Of a DNA stretch of 64,000 nucleotides, positions 8,214-16,832 are shown in pieces. Numbering within the stretch: the first letter of the stretch is position 1; each line of letters starts with the position of its first letter. The notes under the pieces were generated by a model that was not told the origin of the DNA, made no database searches, and saw nothing but the letters and a program-made list of their open reading frames with translations. Source of the DNA: Gluconacetobacter azotocaptans (lineage in GTDB: Bacteria; Pseudomonadota; Alphaproteobacteria; Acetobacterales; Acetobacteraceae); contig NZ_JABEQF010000003.1 in assembly GCF_014174355.1 (NCBI RefSeq), positions 124,001 to 188,000 of the forward strand. The letters run 5' to 3'. The translations under genes were made by a program, and so were the position numbers.

Positions 8214-9248
8214 TTATTTCTGATCAGGGCCATAGAATGTTCCCGTATTTTCACGCACCCCGACGTTGGTGATGCTATAAGAATCGAAATGAAGATGCAT
8301 TGCAGGTGGAAGCGGTTCGGGGTCGCTGACGTCCACCGTTCCGAATGTCCGATATTTAAAATCGAACATGACCGTTCTCTTCTGGAAGAATTGCCATCCC
8401 AATGATATTCTCTCAATATTTTCTGTAATGAGAAAATCCTGCCGTGGCAGGTCAAAGTTGGCAACCGATACAGCTACCTTTTCACTCAGATAGCCATGAT
8501 TCGCTCCCACGAAATCGAGCATGACCTGAGGTCGCATTTTAAGCGCCCTTTCGGTAAAGCCTAATCTCTTTGCCTCATTCAGAGGCAGCATATCTCTACC
8601 AAGGTCTGGGTCGAAATGAATCCTTACCTTTTTCCCCGCGATCGTCCCGTCGACGGCGTCATCTTCATACAAATTCGCAACGTGAGCATCTGCCCCCAGC
8701 AATCGCGCAGAAGAGCCACATCGATCGTGATCCCAATGATAGAACGCCAACTTCCTGTGAGGGATATCAATTAGCTCGATTAACCCATACTCGTCGAGAA
8801 ACTCGCGGCCGATGATGCCCACAATGGGCAATCCATCGACACGCACCGGGAAAGCGCGCTCTACGATGAGCGCCTTCAGGTCGTGAAGCTCAAGTGTTCC
8901 GAATTGGAGACGATCGAGGTGCGTCAACTCCGCCGACTCCCGTTGCCGGTCGATCCCAATAGCGGTCACCGAACCATCGTCGGCGAACCAGAAATTGTCA
9001 GATACATTTCTTACGAGAAATTTTCCGTATTGGGGGGACACAAATAGTGCGCCGCGCATACCGTCGAATTTCGCCTCCACCAGGGGACTGTCTCCTACTC
9101 CCCCCAGTAGCGGCAGCACGGTCGCAGCACTGATACATTCGGCGATCGGCGGCAGGTCACGACCGAAGGCAGTCCCGGCTGCGGAAATGACTACGCCAGT
9201 AAAGGCCAGAACCGTGATGGTCTTCAGCAAGGCGGATGTCCATGCCAT
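8214..9248 (-). CDS. Secreted retropepsin-like aspartyl-protease-family protein
   Basis: 344 residues with a clear Sec signal (MAWTSALLKTITVLAFTGVV, cleavage near AFG-RD). The segment IVGIIGREFLDEYGLIELID is typical of bacterial periplasmic retropepsin-like domains, where a pseudo-repeat ends in G-x-(D/E)-(F/L)-L. A second similar block near the C-terminus (LPRQDFLITENIERISLGWQ) suggests a duplicated fold. I could not identify a canonical D-T/S-G active site in either half, so catalysis is doubtful. GC content is visibly lower than in the neighbours, hinting at transfer. ATG 9248 is chosen for the signal peptide; 9323 is an alternative. Confidence 0.6.
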   Translation of the reverse strand: MAWTSALLKTITVLAFTGVVISAAGTAFGRDLPPIAECISAATVLPLLGGVGDSPLVEAKFDGMRGALFVSPQYGKFLVRNVSDNFWFADDGSVTAIGIDRQRESAELTHLDRLQFGTLELHDLKALIVERAFPVRVDGLPIVGIIGREFLDEYGLIELIDIPHRKLAFYHWDHDRCGSSARLLGADAHVANLYEDDAVDGTIAGKKVRIHFDPDLGRDMLPLNEAKRLGFTERALKMRPQVMLDFVGANHGYLSEKVAVSVANFDLPRQDFLITENIERISLGWQFFQKRTVMFDFKYRTFGTVDVSDPEPLPPAMHLHFDSYSITNVGVRENTGTFYGPDQK

Positions 9249-9559
9249 GCAGCGTTCGGCCGGCAAGCGGCAGTTGAGAACGCTCGTCGAAAGTGTGGAA
9301 CACATAATTCCAAACCAATCCATGAGACGGACCCACCAATAAGTGAACGAAAGACGATTTTCGTACAGGCATATATGTCCGCTTTACCGAAAGCCAATCG
9401 CCTGCGTAAGCGTCCAGGATGGAGGCGGTAGCTGTCAGCAGGCACCTGACGCCACCGTCCGCTATTGAGAGTTTCATATCCGAAAGCGCAGCGAATGTTC
9501 ATGTGGGGCAGCCCCAACCGCAAGCCGATGCCTCGCCGATTTCATGACACGCGAAGGAT
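9249..9559. other. Intergenic region, no gene recognised
   Basis: About 310 bases, with relatively low GC like the gene to its left. Open frames here overlap the secreted protein out of frame and have no supporting signals. Confidence 0.4.
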
Positions 9560-10972
9560 TCAGGAAGCCCGTTCCGAAACCGTCTGGTGCATCAGGTCGG
9601 ACAGGCTTTCATAGATTTCCGCACCCTCCATCCGCGACACGTTGAACCGCATGAAGCCGCCCGCCGCGCCGTTGGCGCTGAAGGCGTTGCCGGGGGCGAG
9701 GACGATATTGTGGGTGAGGGCGCGGCGGGCGAGGTCGGTGGCGTCGCAGCCGTCCGGCAGGCGGGCCCAGAGGAACATGCCGGCTGTGGGTTCCAGCCAG
9801 GGCGTGATGCCGATCGCCTTCAGCCGCCGGATGGTGGTGGTCATCGCGCGGGCCAGGCGGGGGCGCAGGGCGGTCAGGTGGCGGCGGTAGCCGCTGTCGG
9901 TCAGGACCATATGCGTCAGTTCGGCGGCCACACGGCCGCCGGAAATGCCGGTCGCGACCCGCAGGTTGATCAGCCCGTCGATCCAGTCCGGCCGCGCGGC
10001 GATATAGCCGCAGCGCAGCGAGGCCGAGATGGTCTTGGAGAAGCTGCCGATGCGAATGACCCGGTCCAGACCGTCGAAAGTCGCAAGGCGGGGCGCCGGG
10101 GTGTCTTCCAGATCCGCGAAGATGTCGTCTTCGGCGATGATCAGGTCATGGGCTTCGGCCAGTTTCAGCACGCGATGCGCCGTGACCGGCGACAGCGTTG
10201 CGCCCGTCGGGTTATGCAGCGCCGAATTGGTGACGTAGAGCCGGGGCCGGGCCTCCGTCGCCAGAGCCGCGAAACGGTCCAGGTCGGGGCCATCCGGCGT
10301 GTAGGGCACGCCGACGACCCGCACCTGATGCGCGCGCAGCATGGCGTGGAAATTGAAATAGCACGGGTCGTCCACCATCACCGCGTCGCCCGGCCGCAGG
10401 AAATAGCGGCAGACCAGATCCAGCGCGTGGGTGCCGGAATCGGTCAGCAGGATCTGTGCCGGAGCGGCCATGATATCATGGTCCGCCATGCGCCGGGCCA
10501 GCAGGCGGCGCAGGGCCGGCAGGCCGAGGGGCGCGTCGTACTCGAACAATCCGTCACCGGTGCGGGCGATCGTCCGCAGGGCGCGGCGCATGGCGTCCTC
10601 CGGCATCCAGGCTTCGGGCAGCCAGCCGCAGCCGGGGGCGATCCGCCGGCTGGCGTCCTCCAGCGACTGGCGCAATACCATCAGCGGGTCGATATCCCGG
10701 TCGCGGGGTGCCGGTTCCATATCCAGTGACAGGGGCGCCAGCGGCGCGGTCACGAAGAAGCCGGCGCCGGCGCGCGCGCGGATCACGCCTTCGGCGGCCA
10801 GGCGGTCATAGGCCTCCACCACCGTGGATTTCGAGACCTTCATCGTTTCCGCCATCAGGCGGATCGACGGCAGGCGCGCGCCCGGCGTCAACTGGCGGCG
10901 GTCGATACGATGGCGGACTTCATGGACGATCCGCGCCACGCGCGTGCCGTCCCGGGGTTGGGAGTCATTCAT
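9560..10972 (-). CDS. MocR/GntR-type regulator with aminotransferase domain
   Basis: 470 residues: a GntR winged helix at the N-terminus (LPSIRLMAETMKVSKSTVVE, about 35-55), a linker, then a fold-type I aminotransferase domain with the PLP lysine in GSFSKT. MocR proteins sense PLP or amine/amino-acid ligands and control transporter or aminotransferase genes. Here the divergent neighbours are exactly that, an EamA exporter and a class V PLP enzyme. ATG 10972 is used; a GTG at 11002 is possible. Target control is inferred from position and from the palindrome at 11155-11181. Confidence 0.88.
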   Translation of the reverse strand: MNDSQPRDGTRVARIVHEVRHRIDRRQLTPGARLPSIRLMAETMKVSKSTVVEAYDRLAAEGVIRARAGAGFFVTAPLAPLSLDMEPAPRDRDIDPLMVLRQSLEDASRRIAPGCGWLPEAWMPEDAMRRALRTIARTGDGLFEYDAPLGLPALRRLLARRMADHDIMAAPAQILLTDSGTHALDLVCRYFLRPGDAVMVDDPCYFNFHAMLRAHQVRVVGVPYTPDGPDLDRFAALATEARPRLYVTNSALHNPTGATLSPVTAHRVLKLAEAHDLIIAEDDIFADLEDTPAPRLATFDGLDRVIRIGSFSKTISASLRCGYIAARPDWIDGLINLRVATGISGGRVAAELTHMVLTDSGYRRHLTALRPRLARAMTTTIRRLKAIGITPWLEPTAGMFLWARLPDGCDATDLARRALTHNIVLAPGNAFSANGAAGGFMRFNVSRMEGAEIYESLSDLMHQTVSERAS

Positions 10973-10999
10973 CCTTACACCAATCCGCCTAACGAATGG

Positions 11000-11136
11000 C
11001 ACGCCTCAGGGCGCTGCCCTGAAACCCGCCAAAGGGCATCGCCCTTTGGAAACCCAGTCGTTTTATGATCGGGGTCCAGGGCCTCAGGCCCCCGATCCGG
11101 GATAACGGGTGGGTTCGGGCAAAGCCCGATCTGTCC
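11000..11136. repeat. Intergenic mosaic repeat, copy 3
   Basis: Contains in series: CAGGGCGCTGCCCTG hairpin; CCAAAGGGC/GCCCTTTGG followed by AAACCC; GGTCCAGGGCCTCAGGCCC hairpin; and GGGATAACGGGTGGGTTCGGGC. The same modules appear in the opposite order at 42047-42166. It sits inside the divergent promoter region of the MocR/EamA pair. Confidence 0.85.
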
Positions 11137-11154
11137 TGCCGCCTGTGCCATTCC

Positions 11155-11181
11155 GTACTGTATCCTTGATCGGTACAGTAC
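11155..11181. promoter_or_regulatory. Candidate MocR operator
   Basis: Perfect 8-bp inverted repeat GTACTGTA (11155-11162) and TACAGTAC (11174-11181) with an 11-base spacer. A further GTACCGGACTGT follows at about 11191. It lies about 80 bases before the EamA start and 180 from the regulator start, consistent with control by the MocR protein. Confidence 0.55.
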
Positions 11182-11258
11182 AAGATAATCGTACCGGACT
11201 GTCTCTGGAAAGCCTGTCCCCTCCTGCCGCAAAAGGATTGCGGGAAAGGAGACAGGCG

Positions 11259-12155
11259 ATGGCACTGAACAAGACGACCGAAGGATGGATCTGCGGCCTG
11301 GTGGGCGTGGCGATCTTCAGCGGGTCGATGCCCGCGACGAAGCTGGCCGTGACGGGGTTCGACCCCGTGTTCCTGACCGCCGCGCGGGCCGCTCTGGCGG
11401 CTGTGCTGGGGGCGCTGTTCCTGGCCGGCATGCGCGCATCGCCCCCGGCCCGCACGGATGGTTGGCCGCTGGTGACGGTCGCGCTGTGCGTCGTCATCGG
11501 GTTTCCGCTGCTCAGCGCCATGGCGCTGCGGCATATGACGGCGTCGCGCTCGATCCTGTTCCTGGGCCTGCTGCCGCTGGCGACGGCCTTCTTCGGCGTG
11601 CTGCGCGGGGGCGAGCGCCCCCGTCCGCCGTTCTGGCTGTGTTCGGCCGGCGGGGCGGGGCTGGTGGTGCTGATGGCGGCCCTGCAGGGCGGCGGCGGGT
11701 TCGGCACGGCCGACCTGGCGATGGGCGCGTCGGTGCTGCTGTGTGGACTGGGCTATGCCGAGGGCGGCGCGCTGGCCCGCCGGCTGGGCGGCTGGCAGGT
11801 CATCTGCTGGGCGCTGCTGGTGGCGGCCCCGCCCATGGCCCTGGTGGCGCTGGTGCTCTGCCCGCCGTCGCTGCGCGGCATCCCGCCGGCGGCGTGGCTG
11901 GGGCTGGGCTATGTGACGGTGTTTTCCATGCTGGTGGGCTTCGTCTTCTGGTATCGCGGCCTGGCCCTGGGCGGGATCGCCGCCGTGGGGCAGGTGCAGC
12001 TTCTGCAACCATTCCTGGCCTTCGCCCTGGCGGCTGCCCTTCTGCATGAGGCGATCGGCTGGCCGCTGGTGCTGACGGCGGCGGGTGTCGTCTGCTGCGT
12101 GGCCGGGGCGCGACGTTTCGCCGCCCGAGGGTTGCCCGAACCCACCAGGGCCTGA
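11259..12155 (+). CDS. EamA/DMT-family exporter
   Basis: 298 residues with about ten hydrophobic segments in two EamA repeats, the 10-TMS drug/metabolite transporter plan that includes amino-acid and threonine/homoserine exporters. The start is ATG 11259 with AGGAG upstream. The gene is divergent from the MocR regulator and 58 bases upstream of a class V aminotransferase; the three probably form one regulon. The last eight codons (GLPEPTRA) and the stop codon are read from an intergenic repeat module (GCCCGAACCCACC plus hairpin), so the natural C-terminus has been replaced or extended by the repeat. Confidence 0.87.
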   Translation: MALNKTTEGWICGLVGVAIFSGSMPATKLAVTGFDPVFLTAARAALAAVLGALFLAGMRASPPARTDGWPLVTVALCVVIGFPLLSAMALRHMTASRSILFLGLLPLATAFFGVLRGGERPRPPFWLCSAGGAGLVVLMAALQGGGGFGTADLAMGASVLLCGLGYAEGGALARRLGGWQVICWALLVAAPPMALVALVLCPPSLRGIPPAAWLGLGYVTVFSMLVGFVFWYRGLALGGIAAVGQVQLLQPFLAFALAAALLHEAIGWPLVLTAAGVVCCVAGARRFAARGLPEPTRA

Positions 12156-12176
12156 GGCCCTGGACCCCGATCCCCC
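12131..12176. repeat. Intergenic mosaic repeat, copy 4 (overlaps a gene end)
   Basis: TGCCCGAACCCACC followed by hairpin CCAGGGCC-TGA-GGCCCTGG (12145-12163) and ACCCCGATC. The loop TGA is the stop codon of the EamA gene. Confidence 0.8.
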
Positions 12177-12213
12177 ACCCATCACGGAGGAAACCCCATC
12201 ATGGAGGAAAACG

Positions 12214-13350
12214 ATGTCCGATCCGACGACACGCTGGATCGCGCCCGCGCGGGCTGAAACGGGCGTCTACCTGGCCAATGCGGCCTGCGGCCTGACCTCG
12301 GCCCCCGTTCTGGAGGCGGTGACAGGTCATCTGCTGCGCGAGGCCGAACGGGGCGCGCCCTGGGCGGCGGCCGAAGCGCGGGAGCGGCTGGACGCCGGCT
12401 ACGGCCACGCCGCGCGTCTGATCGGCGCCCGGCCGGACGAAATCGCCTTTGTCGAGAGCGGCAACGGCGCACTGCGTGCCCTGCTGCTGTCGGTCGGGTT
12501 GCGGGCAGGGGACCGCGTGCTGGTCGATCGCGCCTGCTGGGGCGGGACGCTGGCGATGCTGCGGGGGCTGGACGGGGTTTCGGTCGACGTGATGGCGACG
12601 GACGCGCAGGGCGAGACCGACGTCGCGGCGACGCGGGCGGCGGTGCGGCCGGGCACGCGGCTGGTCCTGACGACCTGGTGCCCGGCGACGGGCGGCCTGG
12701 TCAATCCGGCGGACGCACTCGGGGCGCTGGCGACGGAGATCGGGGCGGTGCATCTGGTCGATGCCTGCCAGGCATTGGGCCAGTTGCCGGTGGATGTCGA
12801 TGCGCTGCGGTGCGACGGGCTGGTGGCCAGCGGGCGGAAATGGCTGCGCGGCCCCCGGGGCACCGCCGTGTTGTATGCGTCCCGCCGGTTCCTGGCGCGC
12901 ACCCAGGCCGTCATGGCGGATCAGTTCGGCGCGGGACGCGAGGATGCGCGCCGGTACGAAGGGGGCGAGGCCTTCATCGCGGGGCGGCTGGGGCTGGCCA
13001 CCGCGATCGAGGGCGCGTTGACACTAGGCCTGCCGTTCATTCGGACCCGCATCGCCGATCGGGCCACGTGCCTGCGTGACGGGCTGCGCGCGCTGCCCGG
13101 CGTACGCCTGCATGACCGGGGGGCGGTGCTGTCGGGGATCGTGAGCTTCACCATCGACGGGCTGGATGGGGCCGACATCGTGAAGCGCCTGGGGCAGGGC
13201 GGCGTGACCGCCAGCGTCGTGCCCGCGCCCTATGCGCCGCTGGAGATGGCGGCGCGCGGCCTGCCCGCGATCGTCCGGCTGGCCCCGCATGTGTTCACGA
13301 CGGACGCCGGGCTGGATCGCACGGTGGGGATTGTGAAGGAGTTTGCCTGA
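12214..13350 (+). CDS. Class V PLP-dependent aminotransferase / cysteine-desulfurase-like
   Basis: 378 residues of the class V (NifS/SufS-like) fold, with the PLP lysine in ASGRKWLRGPRG (about 210) and the Asp-Ala-Cys-Gln segment (LVDACQALGQLPVDV) that stacks on the cofactor. It lacks the long catalytic-cysteine loop of true desulfurases, so an aminotransferase, lyase or kynureninase-like role is as likely. ATG 12214 has GGAGGA at good spacing. Probably co-regulated with the EamA exporter by the MocR protein; the substrate is unknown. Confidence 0.8.
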   Translation: MSDPTTRWIAPARAETGVYLANAACGLTSAPVLEAVTGHLLREAERGAPWAAAEARERLDAGYGHAARLIGARPDEIAFVESGNGALRALLLSVGLRAGDRVLVDRACWGGTLAMLRGLDGVSVDVMATDAQGETDVAATRAAVRPGTRLVLTTWCPATGGLVNPADALGALATEIGAVHLVDACQALGQLPVDVDALRCDGLVASGRKWLRGPRGTAVLYASRRFLARTQAVMADQFGAGREDARRYEGGEAFIAGRLGLATAIEGALTLGLPFIRTRIADRATCLRDGLRALPGVRLHDRGAVLSGIVSFTIDGLDGADIVKRLGQGGVTASVVPAPYAPLEMAARGLPAIVRLAPHVFTTDAGLDRTVGIVKEFA

Positions 13351-13429
13351 CCACCCCTTGAGCCCGGATTTTCCGCCCGGCACGCCGGGGCGATTTCCTT
13401 CACCGCGATATTCCTCTAGGTCAGGCGGG

Positions 13430-14164
13430 ATGACCCGATCCCGCCCCCTGATCGGCGTGACCCTGGACAGCGAGGACGGCGCCCCCGACGGCGGGGCCTA
13501 TTCGCGCTATCCGTGGTATGCGCTGCGCCGCAACTACATGGATGCCATCGCCGATGCGGGCGGGGTGCCGGTGGCGCTGGCGCACCATGCGGCGCTGACG
13601 GACGACATCATGGCGCGGATCGACGGGCTGGTGATCACCGGCGGGGCGTTCGACGTCGACCCAGCCCTGTATGGCGACAGCGCGCGCCATGCCGCCGTGA
13701 CCCTGAAGGCGAACCGGACCGGTGCGGAACTGGCGCTGGCGCGGGCGGCGATCGCGCGGCACATGCCGGTGCTGGGCATCTGCGGCGGGCAGCAGCTTCT
13801 GGCGGTGGCGCTGGGCGGCACGCTGATCCAGCATATTCCCGACGCCTGCCCCGGGGCGCTGGCGCACGAACAGCCCAACCCCCGCGACCAGCCCGGCCAT
13901 GAAATCGACATCGTCCCCGGCACCCTGCTGGCGCGCGTGACCGGCGCGGCCCGCCTGGCGGTCAATTCCGCCCATCACCAGGCCGTCCGCACGCCCGGGC
14001 GCGCGGTGGTCTGCGCGACAGCCGACGACGGTATCATCGAGGCGGTCGAATATCCCGCCCATCCTTTCTGCCTGGGCGTGCAATGGCATCCGGAATTCGC
14101 CATATCCCCCGCCGATACACGCCTCTTTCTTGCCCTGACCGACGCCTCGGGATCCAGACGATGA
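13430..14164 (+). CDS. Class I glutamine amidotransferase, peptidase C26 (PuuD-like)
   Basis: 244 residues. The nucleophile is Cys in LGICGGQQLL (about 120) and the His/Glu dyad is in GVQWHPEF (about 220). This is the gamma-glutamyl-GABA hydrolase family of the putrescine route, though close homologues hydrolyse other gamma-glutamyl amides. The stop overlaps the start of the next gene (ATGA), so the two are translationally coupled even though the functions are unrelated. Confidence 0.85.
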   Translation: MTRSRPLIGVTLDSEDGAPDGGAYSRYPWYALRRNYMDAIADAGGVPVALAHHAALTDDIMARIDGLVITGGAFDVDPALYGDSARHAAVTLKANRTGAELALARAAIARHMPVLGICGGQQLLAVALGGTLIQHIPDACPGALAHEQPNPRDQPGHEIDIVPGTLLARVTGAARLAVNSAHHQAVRTPGRAVVCATADDGIIEAVEYPAHPFCLGVQWHPEFAISPADTRLFLALTDASGSRR

Positions 14165-14934
14165 ACCAAGACGACACCCCACACCCCGACCGCGGCGAAC
14201 GGATCGCCAAATGGCTGGCGCGCTCGGGCGTGGCCAGCCGCCGCGATGCCGAGCGGATGGTCGAGGAAGGGCGCGTGCGCCTGAACGGCGAGGTGGTCAC
14301 CCATCCGGCGACCTTCGTGGGGCCCGGCGACATCGTGCAGGCGGACGGCGCGGTGATCGAAACGCCCGAGCGCACGCGGCTGTGGCGCTATCACAAGCCG
14401 GACGGGCTGGTGACGACCCATCGCGACCCGGAAGGGCGGCCCACGGTGTTCGCGTCGCTGCCGGCGGGCATGCCCCGCGTCATCAGCGTCGGACGGCTGG
14501 ATTTGAACAGCGAGGGGCTGCTGCTGCTGACCAATGATGGTGAACTGGCCCGGCGGCTGGAACTGCCGTCGAACGGCTGGATCCGGCGCTATCGCGTGCG
14601 GGTCTTCGGCGTGGTGGACGAGGCCCGGCTGAAGGCGCTGGCCGGCGGCAGCGTGTTCGAAGGGGTGCGTTACGGCCCGATCGAGGCCGGGCTGGATTCC
14701 CGCAAGGGCGACAATGCCTGGCTGACCGTGTCGCTGCGCGAAGGCAAGAACCGCGAGATCCGCAAGGTGATGCGCGGGCTGAACCTGCATGTCAGCCGCC
14801 TGATCCGCACGTCCTATGGCCCCTTCCAGCTGGGAACCCTGCTGCGCTCCGAACTGGAGGAGGTGCCCGGCAAGGTCCTGCGCGAACAGGTGCCCGGCCT
14901 AGCCGCGCCCGCCCGGGCCGGACGCCACCGCTAG
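14161..14934 (+). CDS. rRNA pseudouridine synthase, RsuA/RluB family
   Basis: 257 residues: an N-terminal S4 RNA-binding domain (KWLARSGVASRRDAERMVEEG, about 17-37), then the synthase domain with the catalytic Asp in VGRLDLNSEGLLLLTNDG (about 112). The pattern fits RluB/RluE/RsuA enzymes; which rRNA site is modified cannot be decided here, although RluB (23S U2605) is commonest in alphaproteobacteria. It overlaps the amidotransferase by four bases and is followed closely by rsmD, another rRNA-modification gene. Confidence 0.9.
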   Translation: MNQDDTPHPDRGERIAKWLARSGVASRRDAERMVEEGRVRLNGEVVTHPATFVGPGDIVQADGAVIETPERTRLWRYHKPDGLVTTHRDPEGRPTVFASLPAGMPRVISVGRLDLNSEGLLLLTNDGELARRLELPSNGWIRRYRVRVFGVVDEARLKALAGGSVFEGVRYGPIEAGLDSRKGDNAWLTVSLREGKNREIRKVMRGLNLHVSRLIRTSYGPFQLGTLLRSELEEVPGKVLREQVPGLAAPARAGRHR

Positions 14935-14951
14935 CCCCCGGACCGGCCGGG

Positions 14952-15527
14952 ATGCGCATCGTCGCCGGAACCCGTCGCGGGCGCGCCCTGGCCGCCCCGC
15001 CGGGCCGCACAACCCGCCCCACCGCCGACCGCGTGCGGCAGGCGCTGTTCGACATGCTGCTGCACGCGCCCTGGGCGGGGGCCGACGCGGTGGTGGGCGC
15101 GCGGGTACTGGACGGATTCGCCGGCACCGGCGCCCTGGGGCTGGAGGCCCTGTCGCGGGGCGCCGCCCACTGCACGTTCTTCGAGACCGACCGCGCGGCC
15201 CTGGCGGCCCTGCGCGCCAATGTCGCCGCCTGCCGCGCCGAAGCCGCCGCCACCATCCGCGCCATCGACGTCACCCGCCCGCCGCCCGCCGGCAAGGATG
15301 GAGCCTGCGGGCTGGTGTTCCTGGACCCGCCTTACGGGCTGGGCCTGCCGGCGCGGGCGCTGCAGGCGCTGGGGCGTGCGGGATGGATCGCACCCCGCGC
15401 GCTGATCGTCGTCGAGACCGCCGCCGACGAGGACGCGCCGGCCGGAGCCGGGCCGTTGCTGGCGGAACACCGGCACGGGGCGGCGCGGCTGTCGATCTGG
15501 CGCGCCGCTACGGGTCAGGCCGATTAA
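14952..15527 (+). CDS. rsmD: 16S rRNA (guanine966-N2)-methyltransferase RsmD
   Basis: 191 residues. SAM-binding motif I is LDGFAGTGALGLEALSRGA (about 56-74), the catalytic motif is DPPYG (about 119) and the N-terminus MRIVAGTRRGRALAAP is typical of RsmD. It methylates G966 of 16S rRNA during 30S assembly. It lies 17 bases after the pseudouridine synthase, so the two form an rRNA-modification pair. Confidence 0.93.
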   Translation: MRIVAGTRRGRALAAPPGRTTRPTADRVRQALFDMLLHAPWAGADAVVGARVLDGFAGTGALGLEALSRGAAHCTFFETDRAALAALRANVAACRAEAAATIRAIDVTRPPPAGKDGACGLVFLDPPYGLGLPARALQALGRAGWIAPRALIVVETAADEDAPAGAGPLLAEHRHGAARLSIWRAATGQAD

Positions 15528-15663
15528 GGCGAAGGCAGGACGTTGCGCCCTGCCTCCTTCTCATACCGAGTCCCGACATGCGGGGGCATCCTGGTACGTC
15601 AGTGCGGGCGCGCCTTGCAAGAAACCGCCCGGCGCCGGGAAGCCGGTTCGGCATGGTGACGGC

Positions 15664-16209
15664 CTACGAACGCGTCCTGCCGTTCAGGGCATCGAGGCAG
15701 TCCGCGCCCACGTCGCTCAGGTGGATATCGTGCAGGGCCTCGACCGCGCGGATGGCGCGGCGATGCCAGGTGGCCGGCATGCCGGCCGGGGCGCAGATGG
15801 TCCGGCCACCCCGCACCGGGCCATTCTTGGGGTCCAGCGCCGCCACGACCGCGCGCGGATTGCGCGGCAGCGCCTGACGCAGGGCAAGTTGCAGCGACCG
15901 GGTGGTCGCGGGGTCGGTAGCCGACATCAGATCGGGCATCAGGTCGATCCAGTTCTGCCAGCCGGTTGCCACCGCACGGCGCGTTTGGGGCCATTCCTTG
16001 TTCTGGGTCAGGGCCTGCACGACCTTCTGCGGCCCGTCCTGCTGGATCTGCCGCGCCAGCGTGCGGGCCGTCAGGGTGCGCGTGGCCTCGGCGGGGCCGA
16101 AGGGTGGCGTTGCCGCCGCCCCGACGCGGATCGAGGTCGCCACGACCAGGCAGGCAACGCAGGCCAGGCCCCACGAGCGGGCAAAACGGGCGAAAAGGGC
16201 GGCACGCAT
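15664..16209 (-). CDS. Secreted protein of unknown function
   Basis: About 181 residues with a Sec-type signal (ARSWGLACVACLVVATSIRV, cleavage near GAA-AT). The mature part is mostly helical and ends in a segment with two Cys (TICAPAG, GADCLDALNGRTRS) that could form a disulfide. I do not recognise a family. It is convergent with rsmD. Start choice is uncertain: ATG 16209 or ATG 16221, neither with ideal ribosome-site spacing. Confidence 0.6.
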   Translation of the reverse strand: MRAALFARFARSWGLACVACLVVATSIRVGAAATPPFGPAEATRTLTARTLARQIQQDGPQKVVQALTQNKEWPQTRRAVATGWQNWIDLMPDLMSATDPATTRSLQLALRQALPRNPRAVVAALDPKNGPVRGGRTICAPAGMPATWHRRAIRAVEALHDIHLSDVGADCLDALNGRTRS

Positions 16210-16459
16210 CCGCAAGACCATTCTCCATGCAGAGGATACAAGACGAGGGAATGGAGAAAAACGGCGGATCATGGCGTGGTCCGGGCGGCAAGGAGACGTT
16301 TCGGGGGCAGGCGCGAACAATGTGCGGGAATGGTTGCGGGTGGAGGCCCATGTCCCTATAGCGGGCGGCAACCCGGCCGGCACGCCGGATTTCATCCGTT
16401 CCGGCCTGCCCCGTACCCGACCGGAACCGGACCGCCATACCCCCAGGGAGCATAAAGTG

Positions 16460-16708
16460 ATGAGCAGCATGTCAGCCTCCGAGATCGCCCGCCTGCAGGT
16501 CTGCCTGCGCCGGCTTCTGGGTTCGCCCGAACTGACAGTCAACCCCCCGCCGCGCGCCGGCCTGTCGGTCGAGGTCGCCGTGAAGGGCGAGGTCATCGGC
16601 ACGATCCACCGCGACGAGGACGAGGGCGAGGTATCCTACGCCCTGCATATGACCATTCTGGAAGAGGATCTGCCGGCCGAGACGGCCGCCGCACGGTCGC
16701 GCCGCTGA
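16460..16708 (+). CDS. Small DUF3126-like protein
   Basis: 82 residues, acidic and cytoplasmic: EIARLQVCLRRLLGSPELTV then EVAVKGEVIGTIHRDEDEGE. This matches the short alphaproteobacterial DUF3126 pattern as I remember it. Its function is unknown. ATG 16460 has GGGAG upstream at slightly long spacing; ATG 16469 is an alternative. Confidence 0.7.
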   Translation: MSSMSASEIARLQVCLRRLLGSPELTVNPPPRAGLSVEVAVKGEVIGTIHRDEDEGEVSYALHMTILEEDLPAETAAARSRR

Positions 16709-16731
16709 ATGGGCCTGCCCGGCCCGGAAAG

Positions 16732-16803
16732 GTCGGACATTGCCCAAACCCAACCGTTATCCACGAGCGGGGGGCCTGAGGCCCAGGACCCCGATCAGAG
16801 GCA
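16732..16803. repeat. Intergenic mosaic repeat, copy 5
   Basis: TTGCCCAAACCCAACCGTTATCC followed by GGGGGGCCTGAGGCCC and AGGACCCCGATC, the same order as at 42055-42115 and 45195-45252. It lies between convergent genes. Confidence 0.8.
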
Positions 16804-16832
16804 TTGAAGGCAAGTGGTGCCTTCGGGGCCGG

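Noticed and set aside
8005-8223. 72-codon plus-strand ORF
   Set aside because: No ribosome site or family resemblance, and it runs into the 3' end of an opposite gene.
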